Below the pieces are notes generated by a model. It was not told the DNA's origin. It was given only the letters and a program-made list of their open reading frames with translations, and searched no databases. A DNA stretch of 64,000 nucleotides from Phenylobacterium sp. SCN 70-31 (lineage in GTDB: Bacteria; Pseudomonadota; Alphaproteobacteria; Caulobacterales; Caulobacteraceae): assembly GCF_001724605.1 (NCBI RefSeq), contig NZ_MEEX01000009.1, forward strand, positions 129,757-193,756. The letters are read 5' to 3'. Both the position numbers and the translations under genes were made by a program. Shown piece after piece: positions 54,289-62,949 of this stretch (positions are counted from its first letter, which is position 1; each line of letters begins with the position of its first letter).

Positions 54289-56513
54289 GACCGCCCCTCC
54301 TCGTAGACCGGCCGGATCGCGTAGAGCTTCAGGTCGTAGGGCTTCAGGGTCTCGACGATCAGGCGCACGTCCGCGTCGGCCCCGCCGCCCAGCGTCACCT
54401 TCTTGCGCTTGCGGCGCACCACGGGGGTCGCGTCCCCCGGCCGGCGTTGCAGGATGGTGTCGGCGGGCACCGGCCGGTCGTCGGGTTCGTCCTGGTTCTC
54501 CGAACGCACCACGGCCTCGACGCCGGACAGGCTCACCCAGGCCGCCACCGGCCGCACGCGCTTGGCCAGCGACAGGCCCTCGCGCCTCGGGTCGAACATC
54601 CCGCTCTTGAACCGCCGGTGCAGCGGCAGGCCGACCACGGCGTGCGACACCGCCGCGTCCAGCGTCACCTGCCCGCTCGTGACGGTCTTCAGTCCCAGGT
54701 CCGCGCCGTCGCCCAGGACGAACACCTGCTCGCCCTCGAAATGGCTCAGGTTGCCGATCGTCGTGGCGGGCGCGCCCGAATAGCTGTCCGCGCAGTCCAG
54801 GAACATCTGCTCGTCCCGGGTCGCCAGGACGAAGTGCGCGCGCTGCACCGTTCCGGCCTTCACCCTCAGGGCCGCCACGTGCAGTCGGTCGCGGCCGTCG
54901 GCCCCCGGCGCGGTGCACAGGCTCTCGGCGAACCACCCACCCATGTCCTGCCGGCGCACGCCGATGACGCCATGTTCCCGGTGATAGGTCAGGCACGCCA
55001 GCCGGCCGTCCGCCAGCAGGAGCCACAGGTTGTTGTCCGGACGGCTCCAGGCCATGTCGGTGACGCCGACGCCGAACACGTGCTGCGACAGGATCGACAG
55101 GTCCCGGCCGTCCAGTTCGCTGTTCGCCCCGCCGCCCAGGGGCAGCTCGCGCAGCGTCGTCCCGCCCTTGGCGATGTGCAGGATGGTGGGCGGCGGCCCC
55201 TGCACCAGCACCGGCATGACGTCGGCCGATCCGTATTCCGAGATCCGGCGCGGCTTCACCGACGACGGCGTGATGGGGTCCTCGATCGTCGCCCCCGACA
55301 CGATCCATTCCGCCTCGGTCGTGCCGGCCACCAGCACCAGGGCGTCGATCAGCCAGACGATCCGCGCCCGGCGGTCGCCCAGCGTGGTGCGGCAGGCGTC
55401 GTCGTCCACCACAAGCCCCGTGCCCAGGCCGGGCTTGAAATCGGCGAAGTCGGGGGTCCAGCCGGCCGTTCGCGTGAAGTCGATGGCGTCGGGGCGTTCG
55501 GGCGAGCCCGACAGCGCCAGCCGTTCCTCGCGCACCGCCACCAGCGCCGTCGGACGGCCGTGCACCAGCGAGAACGCCTGTTCCCGCCAGTTCGACGTGG
55601 CCACCGGGCCGCCGGTCAGGTCGAAGGGCGGCGTCCCCAGCGGCGAGGCGATCACCTGCGTCGGCGACGCGTAGGTATGGATCAGGAAGGCCGTGGCCCC
55701 GTCGTGGACGAAGGTCCAGCCCACCACCCCGTCGCTCACCGTGCCCTGTTCGTGGTTCGGCGGGGTGTTGCCCGTCGTGCCGCTACCGGCCGCCTGGTAG
55801 ACCCGGCCCACGCTGATGACGTTCTCGCCCCCGGTCACGGCCGTGTTGGGCGCCCAGGTCTTCATGCCGGGATAGCCGCCGGGCGGCCGGATCAGCAGTT
55901 GCGATCCCACGTGACCGGCCTTGAACAGGCTCCACGTCGCCCCCGTGCAATCCACCTGGACGTCGTTCCCGCCCAGGTCGGTGAAGGTCAGCGTGCGGGT
56001 CTCGTCCGTGTTCTCGCCCAGCCAGGGGCCGTTCTTCATCGCCTGGACCGCCGTGCTCCAGGCGTCGTCCGCCGTCCGGCGCAGGGTCACGGGCAACAGA
56101 CCGTCCCGGCTGGTGATGAAGCCCAGGTCGCCGATCTGCTTGAGGCGGAGGCCCGGCAGGTCCGCCGAGGAATAGCCGTGCGCGAATTCGTAGGGGATCG
56201 CGGGGTTCGACGGGTCCATGATCCGCGCGCCGCCGGCGGTCCAGACGCGGGCGTAGAGGTGCCCCATCTCCAGCACCAGGCCTTCGCCGTCGGCCAGCGC
56301 CCAGGGGAACAGCCGCTGGCGGTCGCCCTCGATCTTCGGCGCGCCCCGCCGCCAGAACCCGCCCCGGCTGGCGATGGCGCCCGTGGTCAGCCCCACGAAG
56401 TTCAGCGCCTCCTCGCAGCCGGTGGCCACCGGCTCCAGGTCGAACCGCTCCCACGCGTCCTCGCTGATCTCGCCGGACGCGAAGCTGTTGCTGAAACTGT
56501 CGAGGCGGGACAT
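54285..56513 (-). CDS. tail nozzle / tail tubular protein B-like
   Basis: 742 residues from the ATG at 56513. The N-terminus SRLDSFSNSFASGEISEDAW and GCEEALNFVGLTTGAIASRGGF is the typical opening of podovirus tail nozzle proteins that begin by naming the sample they bind. Internal blocks include RLALSGSPERPDAIDFTRT, AEWIVSGATIEDPITPSSV and WSRPDNNLWLLLADGRLACL, also usual. It should form the distal tail tube between the adaptor and the fibres. It is preceded by a TTATCCAC element and an intrinsic terminator. Confidence 0.82.
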   Translation of the reverse strand: MSRLDSFSNSFASGEISEDAWERFDLEPVATGCEEALNFVGLTTGAIASRGGFWRRGAPKIEGDRQRLFPWALADGEGLVLEMGHLYARVWTAGGARIMDPSNPAIPYEFAHGYSSADLPGLRLKQIGDLGFITSRDGLLPVTLRRTADDAWSTAVQAMKNGPWLGENTDETRTLTFTDLGGNDVQVDCTGATWSLFKAGHVGSQLLIRPPGGYPGMKTWAPNTAVTGGENVISVGRVYQAAGSGTTGNTPPNHEQGTVSDGVVGWTFVHDGATAFLIHTYASPTQVIASPLGTPPFDLTGGPVATSNWREQAFSLVHGRPTALVAVREERLALSGSPERPDAIDFTRTAGWTPDFADFKPGLGTGLVVDDDACRTTLGDRRARIVWLIDALVLVAGTTEAEWIVSGATIEDPITPSSVKPRRISEYGSADVMPVLVQGPPPTILHIAKGGTTLRELPLGGGANSELDGRDLSILSQHVFGVGVTDMAWSRPDNNLWLLLADGRLACLTYHREHGVIGVRRQDMGGWFAESLCTAPGADGRDRLHVAALRVKAGTVQRAHFVLATRDEQMFLDCADSYSGAPATTIGNLSHFEGEQVFVLGDGADLGLKTVTSGQVTLDAAVSHAVVGLPLHRRFKSGMFDPRREGLSLAKRVRPVAAWVSLSGVEAVVRSENQDEPDDRPVPADTILQRRPGDATPVVRRKRKKVTLGGGADADVRLIVETLKPYDLKLYAIRPVYEEGRS

Positions 56514-56542
56514 GCCGCCAGCATCGCGGGCACGGCGCGCAC

Positions 56543-56550
56543 GTGGATAA
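56543..56550 (-). promoter_or_regulatory. TTATCCAC element, copy 2
   Basis: Minus-strand GGCCTTATCCACG, 29 nt before the nozzle ATG. It lies directly after an intrinsic terminator (56559-56585), so transcription must restart here; this supports a promoter role. Confidence 0.7.
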
Positions 56551-56558
56551 GGCCCACG

Positions 56559-56585
56559 AAAAAGGCCCGGCGACACCGCCGGGCC
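56559..56585 (-). terminator. intrinsic terminator upstream of the nozzle gene
   Basis: On the minus strand GGCCCGGCG, loop GTGT, CGCCGGGCC, then TTTTT. A perfect 9-bp stem with a U-tract, about 30 nt after the DUF2829 stop. Confidence 0.9.
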
Positions 56586-56615
56586 AGTCAGGGAGGAACG
56601 CCCCGAGGGGCGAGG

Positions 56616-56915
56616 TCAGGATGGGTCGGCGGTCTGCGGCGTGGATAAGATCCAATCTTCCGCCAGAAGGTCGGCCTGTGACGCCAGCCAGGGCACGACG
56701 TAGCCCTGGGCGGTCTTCATATCGATGTGTGCGTGGTACTCGATCTCCGTTCCTTCATCATAGATGCCCAGGAGCGGCGCACGGTTGACGCGGAACCGCG
56801 AGCCGGGAACGAGGAAGAGGAACATTCCCTTACCGTTCCACCCTGCGCGGGCAACCATCGCCCCGGCCTTCAAAGCGGCTAGCGCCATGCCGAAGTCCAT
56901 CTTGTCGGGATACAT
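56616..56915 (-). CDS. DUF2829 protein, Thoeris anti-defence Tad2-like
   Basis: 99 residues, near full length for the family. It has the DUF2829 pattern: MDFGMALAALKAGAMVARAG (family form is FGEALKALKxGKKVARxGW), WNGKGMFLFLVPGSRF, IDMKTAQGYVVPWLASQADL and LAEDWILS. DUF2829 includes Tad2, a phage protein that sequesters the gcADPR signal of Thoeris defence. It sits between adaptor and nozzle, followed by its own terminator, as a cargo gene would. Anti-Thoeris activity is inference from the family. Confidence 0.85.
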   Translation of the reverse strand: MYPDKMDFGMALAALKAGAMVARAGWNGKGMFLFLVPGSRFRVNRAPLLGIYDEGTEIEYHAHIDMKTAQGYVVPWLASQADLLAEDWILSTPQTADPS

Positions 56916-56982
56916 CGTCTGTCCTTCCAGAAACCGGCCCCATGCCGGCCTAGGAAGCTTCCCCCTCCGCCGCCGCCCGTGG

Positions 56983-57597
56983 TTAAGCCACCCGCCGCCG
57001 CAGGTCGGCCAGCCCGCTCGCCAGCCGGGGGTCTTCCCCGCCGTGCTGGCCGGCCTCGCCGCTCATGGCCTCCAGCGCCGCCGCCTCGGCGTCCTTCTTC
57101 AGGCGCGCGGCGCCCTCGTAGTCGCTCTTGAGCGGGCCGATGGCGCGCGACGCCAGCAGGAAGGCGATGTAGTTGCAGAGGTCGGCGCTGTAGGCCTCGT
57201 AGGGCTTCACCTCGCTGAAGCTCACGCGGAGGCTCCCGACGTTGGCCCGGATGACCGACCGCTCCGATCCGCCCACCGTCTCGGTCCCGATCTCGTAGGC
57301 CAGATCGGGCGGGCCATCCACCTCCCACACCTTGACCGCCGTCTGGGGGAGCAGGAAGGCGTTCGCCCATTTCCAGTTGGTCGGCGCCGGCGACACCGGG
57401 GCCAGGGTCAGATAGGACAGCGCGCACAGCCACGGGTGCCGCGACAGCGCCCGCCGCTCGGCCCCGGCCCGCCCGTCGAGCTGGGCCAGCACCTTGACCA
57501 GCGCCGCCGAGGGCGGGTCCTGGCCGATGTCCTCGAACCCCGGCTCGCCCATGTGGGCCATGGCCGCGTTGACGACTTCCTGCTTGACCGTGGACAT
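56983..57597 (-). CDS. head-tail adaptor / tail tubular protein A-like
   Basis: 204 residues. It begins with QEVVNAAMAHMGEPGFEDIG and has ALSRHPWLCALSYLTLAP, WKWANAFLLP and VKPYEAYSADLCNYIAFLLA, the order seen in podovirus gatekeeper/adaptor proteins (T7 gp11-like; the RALLxxHPWxxAxKR-type helix). It would cap the portal and receive the nozzle. The stop lies 67 nt before DUF2829. Confidence 0.75.
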   Translation of the reverse strand: MSTVKQEVVNAAMAHMGEPGFEDIGQDPPSAALVKVLAQLDGRAGAERRALSRHPWLCALSYLTLAPVSPAPTNWKWANAFLLPQTAVKVWEVDGPPDLAYEIGTETVGGSERSVIRANVGSLRVSFSEVKPYEAYSADLCNYIAFLLASRAIGPLKSDYEGAARLKKDAEAAALEAMSGEAGQHGGEDPRLASGLADLRRRVA

Positions 57598-57611
57598 CGT
57601 TTAAACCTCCA

Positions 57612-57716
57612 GGCGGCGTCGGATCGGGAGGTCCCGGAGGGCCGACGACCGCCGCCCAAGACAGCCGGCGGCGTCGGATCGGGAGGTCCCGAAGGGCCGA
57701 CGACCGCCGCCCAAGA
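57612..57716. repeat. tandem 50-bp repeat (period 55) in a 5' leader
   Basis: Unit 1 at 57612-57661 and unit 2 at 57667-57716 differ at one position. Each can fold as an imperfect hairpin (minus-strand GGCGGCGGTCGTCGG against CCGACGCCGCC, with an inner CCCTTCGGG loop). They lie between the cement-protein terminator and the adaptor start. Confidence 0.85.
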
Positions 57717-57758
57717 AGAACGCAAACGGGGCGGGCGTCTGGAAGGACCGCCCGCCCC
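57715..57758 (-). terminator. intrinsic terminator after the cement protein
   Basis: Minus-strand GGGGCGGGCG (complement of 57749-57758) pairs with CGCCCGCCCC (complement of 57728-57737), followed by a T-rich GTTTGCGTTCTTCTT. About 80 nt after the cement gene stop. Confidence 0.75.
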
Positions 57759-57840
57759 GCGCTTCCGGCTGTTTTCGACAACCTGCCGGATCTCCGCCGC
57801 CCGCTCGCGATGTTGCGCAGCGCGGGGTGGGCGGCGAATG

Positions 57841-58347
57841 TCAGCCGGCCAGCAGGCGCTGGCCGACGAGTTGCCAGGTCACCGTCCCCGTGCCGGGGTC
57901 GGCCCCCTTGATCTTGGCGTAGACGGGCAACATCCCGCCCGGGTTGGCGGACAGGCCGTAGAGCTGCCAGAGCGGCTTCCAGTAGTCGGAGATGTTCACC
58001 GACTTCAGCGCGCTGCACGAGCCCGCCGCCGTGGTGACGTCCTGGCCGCCCACCAGGGCGTTCTCCGGCCCGGCGCTGCTGCCCGCCCCGCCGACGTCCA
58101 TGGTCAGGCCGGCCCCGCCCAGGTCGTCGAACCAGATGACGCTCAGGATCGGGTCCAGCACCGCGTCCGCGGCCACCATCCCCAGCAGGATGCGGTCGTT
58201 CTGCGCGAAGGCGGTGACGAGTTCGAGGGTGTCGCGGATGAACACCTTGTCCGAGCCGCCCTTGCGGGCGCTCGAAACGCCCTTGGGGTTCGGGCCGGCG
58301 CCGGACGCCAGCACGGTCCCCACGAGGTCGCCGTTGTAGTCGGTCAT
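57841..58347 (-). CDS. capsid cement/decoration protein, Bbp16-like
   Basis: 168 residues, placed directly after the major capsid gene, where BPP-1 encodes its cement protein Bbp16. The text (TDYNGDLVGTVLASGAG, DKVFIRDTLELVTAFAQNDR, LMGMVAADAVLDP-like) suggests a small beta-rich fold. Cement proteins lock capsid hexamers. The assignment is mostly by position and size and would need a profile match. Confidence 0.7.
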   Translation of the reverse strand: MTDYNGDLVGTVLASGAGPNPKGVSSARKGGSDKVFIRDTLELVTAFAQNDRILLGMVAADAVLDPILSVIWFDDLGGAGLTMDVGGAGSSAGPENALVGGQDVTTAAGSCSALKSVNISDYWKPLWQLYGLSANPGGMLPVYAKIKGADPGTGTVTWQLVGQRLLAG

Positions 58348-58444
58348 GGTCCTGGTCTCTCGTGTTCCGGCCTCGGCCGGCGGCCGTCACGGCCGAAGGG
58401 GGGAATGGCGGAGGCTCGCGCCCCCGCCCGGTTCGGCGGCGCGC

Positions 58445-59365
58445 CTAGAAGACGTTCTCGGCGCAGTCCACGCCCAGCACGCCCGCGTCGTAGCGGCGCA
58501 CCATGCCGCGCTCGACCTCGTAATAGGCGTACCAGCGGTAGGACTTGTCCTCGCGCTGGGTGATGCGCGCGTTCTTGATCGGCCGCTCCTTGTACTGCAG
58601 GGCGTCCTTGATCCAGGCCGCGCACCGGCGGACGTTGGCGGCGGGCGACTTCAGCCGCTGGCTGCGGATGAAGGTGAAGCCCATGAAGGTGTTGGTGTCG
58701 CCCTCGGCCAGCCGCTTCACGTTGGCGTAGTCGCTGGACGTCGCCGGGGTCGAGCTGAGCAGGTTGCCGAGCTGGACCGCCGAACAGGCGAAGAAGCGGT
58801 CGCCCTCCAGCTCCGTCTCGTCCAGGCGCACCTTGGCGGCGATCAACTTGCCGATCGTCAGCGGCAGATTGCCCGATCCCGGCACCACCTCGGCGTCGTG
58901 CAGGAACGACCGGTCGGTGACGTCGATGATGTTGGCGCCGGGGAAGGCCACGGCGGTCTCGCCGTTCTGGCCGTTGCGGCTGGGCGCGAACATCCCGTCG
59001 ATGATGAAGTCGTCGGTGGCCCGGTGCTTGGCGTTCATCATCGACGCCATGCCGGCGCTGGTGGGGTCCTCCAGCATCCGCACCACTTCCAGGTCCTCCA
59101 GGAACTTGCCCTTCTGGAAGGCCTTGAAGAAACCGACGCGGCGCAGGTGGTTGAACTCCCCCTCGGGCGAGTTCGGGATGCGCGTGGTGACTTCCAGCTC
59201 CGGCTCGTTGTCCACGTCGAGGTCGTCGGCGTTGAACAGGGTGCCGGGCTTGGTGTGGTTCAGGTCGGCCAGCACGCCCTGCACCAGGCGCGAATTCGCC
59301 TGCTGGGGCATGAGCTTCAGGTTCGCTTCGAACCCGGGGACGTACTGTGCGGCTTCGTTGGACAT
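58445..59365 (-). CDS. major capsid protein, Bbp17-like
   Basis: 306 residues from the ATG at 59365, with GAGGA upstream. Capsid-like blocks include FEANLKLMPQQANSRLVQGV, EFNHLRRVGFFKAFQKGKF, TDDFIIDGMFAPSRNG, LPLTIGKLIAAKVRLDE and NVKRLAEGDTNTFMGFTFI. The order scaffold-capsid-cement and the length agree with the HK97-fold capsid of BPP-1-type podoviruses. Confidence 0.85.
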   Translation of the reverse strand: MSNEAAQYVPGFEANLKLMPQQANSRLVQGVLADLNHTKPGTLFNADDLDVDNEPELEVTTRIPNSPEGEFNHLRRVGFFKAFQKGKFLEDLEVVRMLEDPTSAGMASMMNAKHRATDDFIIDGMFAPSRNGQNGETAVAFPGANIIDVTDRSFLHDAEVVPGSGNLPLTIGKLIAAKVRLDETELEGDRFFACSAVQLGNLLSSTPATSSDYANVKRLAEGDTNTFMGFTFIRSQRLKSPAANVRRCAAWIKDALQYKERPIKNARITQREDKSYRWYAYYEVERGMVRRYDAGVLGVDCAENVF

Positions 59366-59657
59366 GCGGTCCTCGCTGCGGCGCACGCTGCGCAAGGCAG
59401 GGCGGTGCGCTCTCGATCAAAGGTCTGGGTTTGATCGGCAGCGGTCCCCGGCCCCTCGCCGAAGCGAGGCGGCCGGACGCGAGCCTGGGGTTTGCGCCCC
59501 CCGGCGACCGCCCTCCTGCCGGACCGTTCGCGACGGGTTCCCGGTTCAGGCGATGGTGCTGGCCTGCCCTGATTTGCCCCGGCCCGTCAACTCTCCTCCC
59601 CCGCCTGGGGGAGATGTCTTGGCGCGAAGCGACAAGACGGGGGGGGGAGGCCCCCGC
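59366..59657. other. 292-bp intergenic region between scaffold and capsid genes
   Basis: No coding frame I can support. It contains the dispersed hairpin repeat (59595-59650) and several smaller inverted repeats. Unusually long for this otherwise tightly packed block. Confidence 0.6.
59595..59650. repeat. dispersed hairpin repeat, copy 3, inside the phage module
   Basis: CTCCCCC/GGGGGAG hairpin, then a GTCTTG/CAAGAC hairpin, then GACGGGGG. Same order as the host copies at 18486 and 22905, same orientation on the plus strand. Confidence 0.7.
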
Positions 59658-60647
59658 CTATCCCTTCTCGTTCAGGGTGGGGTTCTCGAACGCGAAATAC
59701 CGCCGCCGCTCCTCGACCACGGCCGCGTGCATCGGGTGCGCCCCGTCGCGCAGGGCCTTGCCCTTCACCGGGTCGCTCTCCATCGCCAGCCGCGCGAACT
59801 TCGCCTCGGCCGGCGTCATCTTGCCGTCGGTCTTCGCCCGCCCCCCGTCGCCGCTCGGCCCCGGCTCCGCCAGCTTGTCGTTGATCTTGGCCAGGAACCG
59901 GAACAGCGACGGGCTGGCGCCCACGTTGTTGTTGAGGTCCAGTTCCTTGACCAGCTCGTCGCCGCCCAGGTCGGCCAGCAGCTTGCCGATCTCGCCCGCC
60001 GTCTGATCGTACTTGGCCCCGAACTCGGCCTTCAGCGCCGCCGCCGCCGCCGTGTTGGCCGTCTCCGTCGCCTGGGTTTCGGCCTGGGCCGCCGCCGCCG
60101 TCTCGGCCAGCCAGAAGTCCACCGCGTGCTGCACCATGGCCGGCGGATAGCCGCCCTTCTCGAACATGTGGGCTGCGAACTTCGCCCCCATGGCCTTGTC
60201 GGCGTCGTCGGCCGTCTCGCCCAGGTTCAGGGTGTAGCCGTCGGCCGTGTCGGGCGCGCCCAGCCGCTTGAAGACGTCGCGCGCGAACGCGTCCATCTCC
60301 TCGGGCTTGGTCGGCACGCGCAGGAGCTGGTCGGCCGGCGCGCCCAGCCGCTTCTCCAGCGCCACCGCCCCGTTCACGAAGTCCTGCAGGCTCTTGTAGC
60401 GCGCGACGATGGGCGAGCCCTTCAGGTCGTCGGACAGCCCGTCCGACCACAGCTTGTCGCCCCCAGCGCCGCCGCCGACGGTATCGGCCCCGCCTGCGCC
60501 GGCCGTCGTGTCCGCGCCCCCGCCTCCGGCCGAGGTGTCGGCCCCGCCGCCCCCAGCGCCGCCGCTTCCTCCGCCGCCGCTCCCGTCGTCGGGCGCCCTA
60601 GTCGAATTCGGGATCGTGTTCAGCATAGCCGCCGGCCGCAGGTTCAT
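59658..60647 (-). CDS. phage scaffolding protein
   Basis: 329 residues from the ATG at 60647, which has GGAAGGA 8 nt upstream; ATG 60626 is an alternative. A long Gly/Ala/Asp low-complexity linker (about residues 20-65) precedes a helical region with KSLQDFVNGAVALEKRLGAP, FKRLGAPDTADGYTLNLGE and a C-terminal basic helical ERRRYFAFENPTL end. This composition is usual for head scaffolds. Its 5' end overlaps the Bbp19-like gene by 50 nt. Confidence 0.78.
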   Translation of the reverse strand: MNLRPAAMLNTIPNSTRAPDDGSGGGGSGGAGGGGADTSAGGGGADTTAGAGGADTVGGGAGGDKLWSDGLSDDLKGSPIVARYKSLQDFVNGAVALEKRLGAPADQLLRVPTKPEEMDAFARDVFKRLGAPDTADGYTLNLGETADDADKAMGAKFAAHMFEKGGYPPAMVQHAVDFWLAETAAAAQAETQATETANTAAAAALKAEFGAKYDQTAGEIGKLLADLGGDELVKELDLNNNVGASPSLFRFLAKINDKLAEPGPSGDGGRAKTDGKMTPAEAKFARLAMESDPVKGKALRDGAHPMHAAVVEERRRYFAFENPTLNEKG

Positions 60648-60981
60648 AGTCGGGTCCTTCCAGGCGACCAGTGAAGACCATGGCGATCGTGCTGGCCTGG
60701 TCGAAGCCCGCACGGGTCAGGATGTCGACGGCCAGGTCATGGCCGCCCTGGTGATAGGCCAGCGCCGTGGCGTCGGTCTTTTCGCCGCCGAACCGCCCGC
60801 CCACGCCCGCCATCTGCGCGATGTCGGCCAGCACCAGCCGGCCCAGCTCGCTCCCGAAGGTGGCGCGATACGCCTCGCCGAGCGCCGCCTCGTCCCCCGC
60901 CCGCATCCGCGCGATCAGCGCGAAGCCGTCGAAGGCCGGCGGCGGCGCGGCCGGCGGGGTCTTCCGGGGCTTGCGCGCCAT
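60598..60981 (-). CDS. Bbp19-like phage protein
   Basis: 127 residues. The core (FGSELGRLVLADIAQMAGVG, ATALAYHQGGHDLAVDIL) matches the Bbp19-like domain found between portal and scaffold genes in BPP-1-type phages. Function unknown; position suggests a head assembly or packaging accessory. Its ATG overlaps the upstream stop by one base (TGATG). Confidence 0.75.
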   Translation of the reverse strand: MARKPRKTPPAAPPPAFDGFALIARMRAGDEAALGEAYRATFGSELGRLVLADIAQMAGVGGRFGGEKTDATALAYHQGGHDLAVDILTRAGFDQASTIAMVFTGRLEGPDYEPAAGGYAEHDPEFD

Positions 60982-61262
60982 CAGCCGGCCTTGCCCTTCC
61001 CGCGCTTCGCCGGGGCCGGCCGCATCGCCGGCCCCGGTTGGCTTCGCTCGGGGGGGTTATCCTGGGTCAGCCGGTCGCGCCGGCCGGGGTGCTCGCCGCA
61101 CCAATCCTGCTCGTGCATGTGCGGGAGCGCCTGGCCGGCGCCCACAAGCACCGTCGGGGGGTACCGCTTGCACGTCCCGACGACCTGCTCGGCCGTCCGT
61201 GTCCCCCTGCGCCACACAAGCCAGAAAGGGCACGTCTTGCACGTTGCGCCGGGTCCGCTCAT
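60981..61262 (-). CDS. Cys-rich small phage protein
   Basis: 93 residues. CKTCPFW near residue 8, GTCKRYPP, and HMHEQDWCGEH supply four or five Cys and several His, a likely zinc-binding module. A Pro/Lys/Arg-rich tail follows. ATGA overlap with the portal stop and TGATG with the next start show tight coupling. Zinc-ribbon-like; function unknown. Confidence 0.68.
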   Translation of the reverse strand: MSGPGATCKTCPFWLVWRRGTRTAEQVVGTCKRYPPTVLVGAGQALPHMHEQDWCGEHPGRRDRLTQDNPPERSQPGPAMRPAPAKRGKGKAG

Positions 61263-62947
61263 GCCGCCTGCCTCATGTCGCCGTTCTGGATCGCGTCGGC
61301 CGTGGCGAGGTTCGCCGCGCCCTGCCCGCCGGCCGACAGCGCGCGCCCGGCCATCTCGGCCAGCTCGGCGTTCTGGGCCAGGATCTTCGCCTGTTCGTCC
61401 CGCGCGCGCAGCTCGGCCACCTCGGCGCGGCCGCGCACCGCCTTGGGCGGCAGGGCCACGGCCTCGAACACCGACCGCAGGCCCTCTTCCACGTTCAGCG
61501 CGTACACGGCGCTGGGGTCCAGGTCCCGCGTCTCCAGCGCCATGCGCGCGGCGAGCTGGAACCCGTCCACCTGGCCGCGAAGCTGCTCCTGCGCCAGCGG
61601 GCCGGCGTAATCCCAATCGGTGTCCACCTCGCTGAGCTGGCGGGGCGGGTTGCGCACCAGCCCTTCCGCCACCATCACCTCCAGCGTCCGGTCGGCCGAC
61701 TTCCCCATCCAGTCGCGGTCGATCTCGGGGATGAACCCCGCCAGCGCGCCCAGCCGCAGCCGGCGGCGCTCGATGATCTCCTCGGCCGTGACGTTGCCGC
61801 TGTCGCGCAGCCGCACCCAGTCGGTCAGCAGACCGCCTTCGACATTGCCTTCGAGCCGGGCCAGCCAGTTGGCCGCCACCTCGACGTTGCCGGCGATGTT
61901 CACCCGCTGGATCGCCTGCCCGGCGTTCTGGAAGCCCAGGCCCGCGCCATCGTAGTAGTTCACCGCGCCCATGCGGCGGTCGATGGCCTTGCCGAACATC
62001 CGCTTGGGGACCAGCAGCGGCGGGTCCGCCTGCAGGCCCACGGCGTTCTCCGCCATCTGGGTCAGGTTGTGCAGGACGATGGCTTCCGGGGCAACGTGCC
62101 AGGCCAGGCCCGTGCCGTAGGCGCTGCCGTCTTCCACCGCCAGCCGCGGCACCGCGAACGGGAAGCTGTCGTAACCCGCCTCCGCCAGCACCGCCTTCTG
62201 GTCGCAGGTGAAGAACACCTCCGCATAGGGCTTGGCGCGAGCCTCGGCCCCGGCCACGCCGCCGATCCGGGGATAGACCGCGTGGATGACCGTCACATGG
62301 TCGCGGGCCTTGCTCTCGGTCTGGACGTCCTTCAGCCACTTGGCCGGCGACGTGCCCGGCCACCGCTCCACCGCCTTCCACAGCGGCAGGGTGAACTGGA
62401 AGAACAGGGTGTCCACGTCCCCGTCCTCGTTCTCGCTGAACCAGCAGGCGCGCAGCGGCCGGGTCATGTACTTGGGGCCGAACCCGCGCTTGCGGCCCAC
62501 CCACTGCACGCCCGAGCCGAACACGATCAGCTCCAGGGCCAGCCGCGACGCCGAGGTCAGGAACCGGCTCTCGGGCAGCATCATGGCGTCGAACACCTGC
62601 CACTCGACGTCGGTCAGGAATTCGCGGCTGTCGCTGTCCAGCTCCGACGCCCGGCCCGACGCCTGAAGGCCCCGCGCCACGTTGGGCTTGATGAACGGCT
62701 GGGCGTGGCTGACCAGGTTGCCGACCAGGAACGCGCCCGAACGCCGCGCCGCCACGCCGGGGACCGAACTGGTCAGCCGACGGCGCCGCAGCTCGGTGGG
62801 CTTCTGCGGCAGGCTGAAATCCTTCCGGGGCAGGAAGATGTCGGCCAGCATCTGCCACTCCCCTTCCCGCTCCAGGCGCTTCTGCTTCAGCTCGCCCAGC
62901 ATGCGGTCCAGGGTGCGGAAGTCCGCGGGCGTCACCGACACCGGCAT
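61259..62947 (-). CDS. portal (head-to-tail connecting) protein
   Basis: 562 residues. It has the podovirus connector pattern: REGEWQMLADIFLPRKDFSL, the RRRRLTSSVPGVAARRSGAF segment, AHAQPFIKPNV-like text, GSGVQWVGRKRGFGPKY, WFSENEDGDVDTLFFQFTLP and TLEVMVAEGLVRNPPRQLSE. This is the head-to-tail connecting protein family of BPP-1/epsilon15-like phages. The terminase usually precedes it, but here only one small gene does. Confidence 0.88.
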   Translation of the reverse strand: MPVSVTPADFRTLDRMLGELKQKRLEREGEWQMLADIFLPRKDFSLPQKPTELRRRRLTSSVPGVAARRSGAFLVGNLVSHAQPFIKPNVARGLQASGRASELDSDSREFLTDVEWQVFDAMMLPESRFLTSASRLALELIVFGSGVQWVGRKRGFGPKYMTRPLRACWFSENEDGDVDTLFFQFTLPLWKAVERWPGTSPAKWLKDVQTESKARDHVTVIHAVYPRIGGVAGAEARAKPYAEVFFTCDQKAVLAEAGYDSFPFAVPRLAVEDGSAYGTGLAWHVAPEAIVLHNLTQMAENAVGLQADPPLLVPKRMFGKAIDRRMGAVNYYDGAGLGFQNAGQAIQRVNIAGNVEVAANWLARLEGNVEGGLLTDWVRLRDSGNVTAEEIIERRRLRLGALAGFIPEIDRDWMGKSADRTLEVMVAEGLVRNPPRQLSEVDTDWDYAGPLAQEQLRGQVDGFQLAARMALETRDLDPSAVYALNVEEGLRSVFEAVALPPKAVRGRAEVAELRARDEQAKILAQNAELAEMAGRALSAGGQGAANLATADAIQNGDMRQAA

Positions 62948-62949
62948 GG

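Noticed and set aside
56979..56989. Fourth TTATCCAC-like element (minus strand GGCTTAACCAC) before DUF2829
   Set aside because: It contains the stop codon of the adaptor gene and has a different distance (about 64 nt) to the next start.
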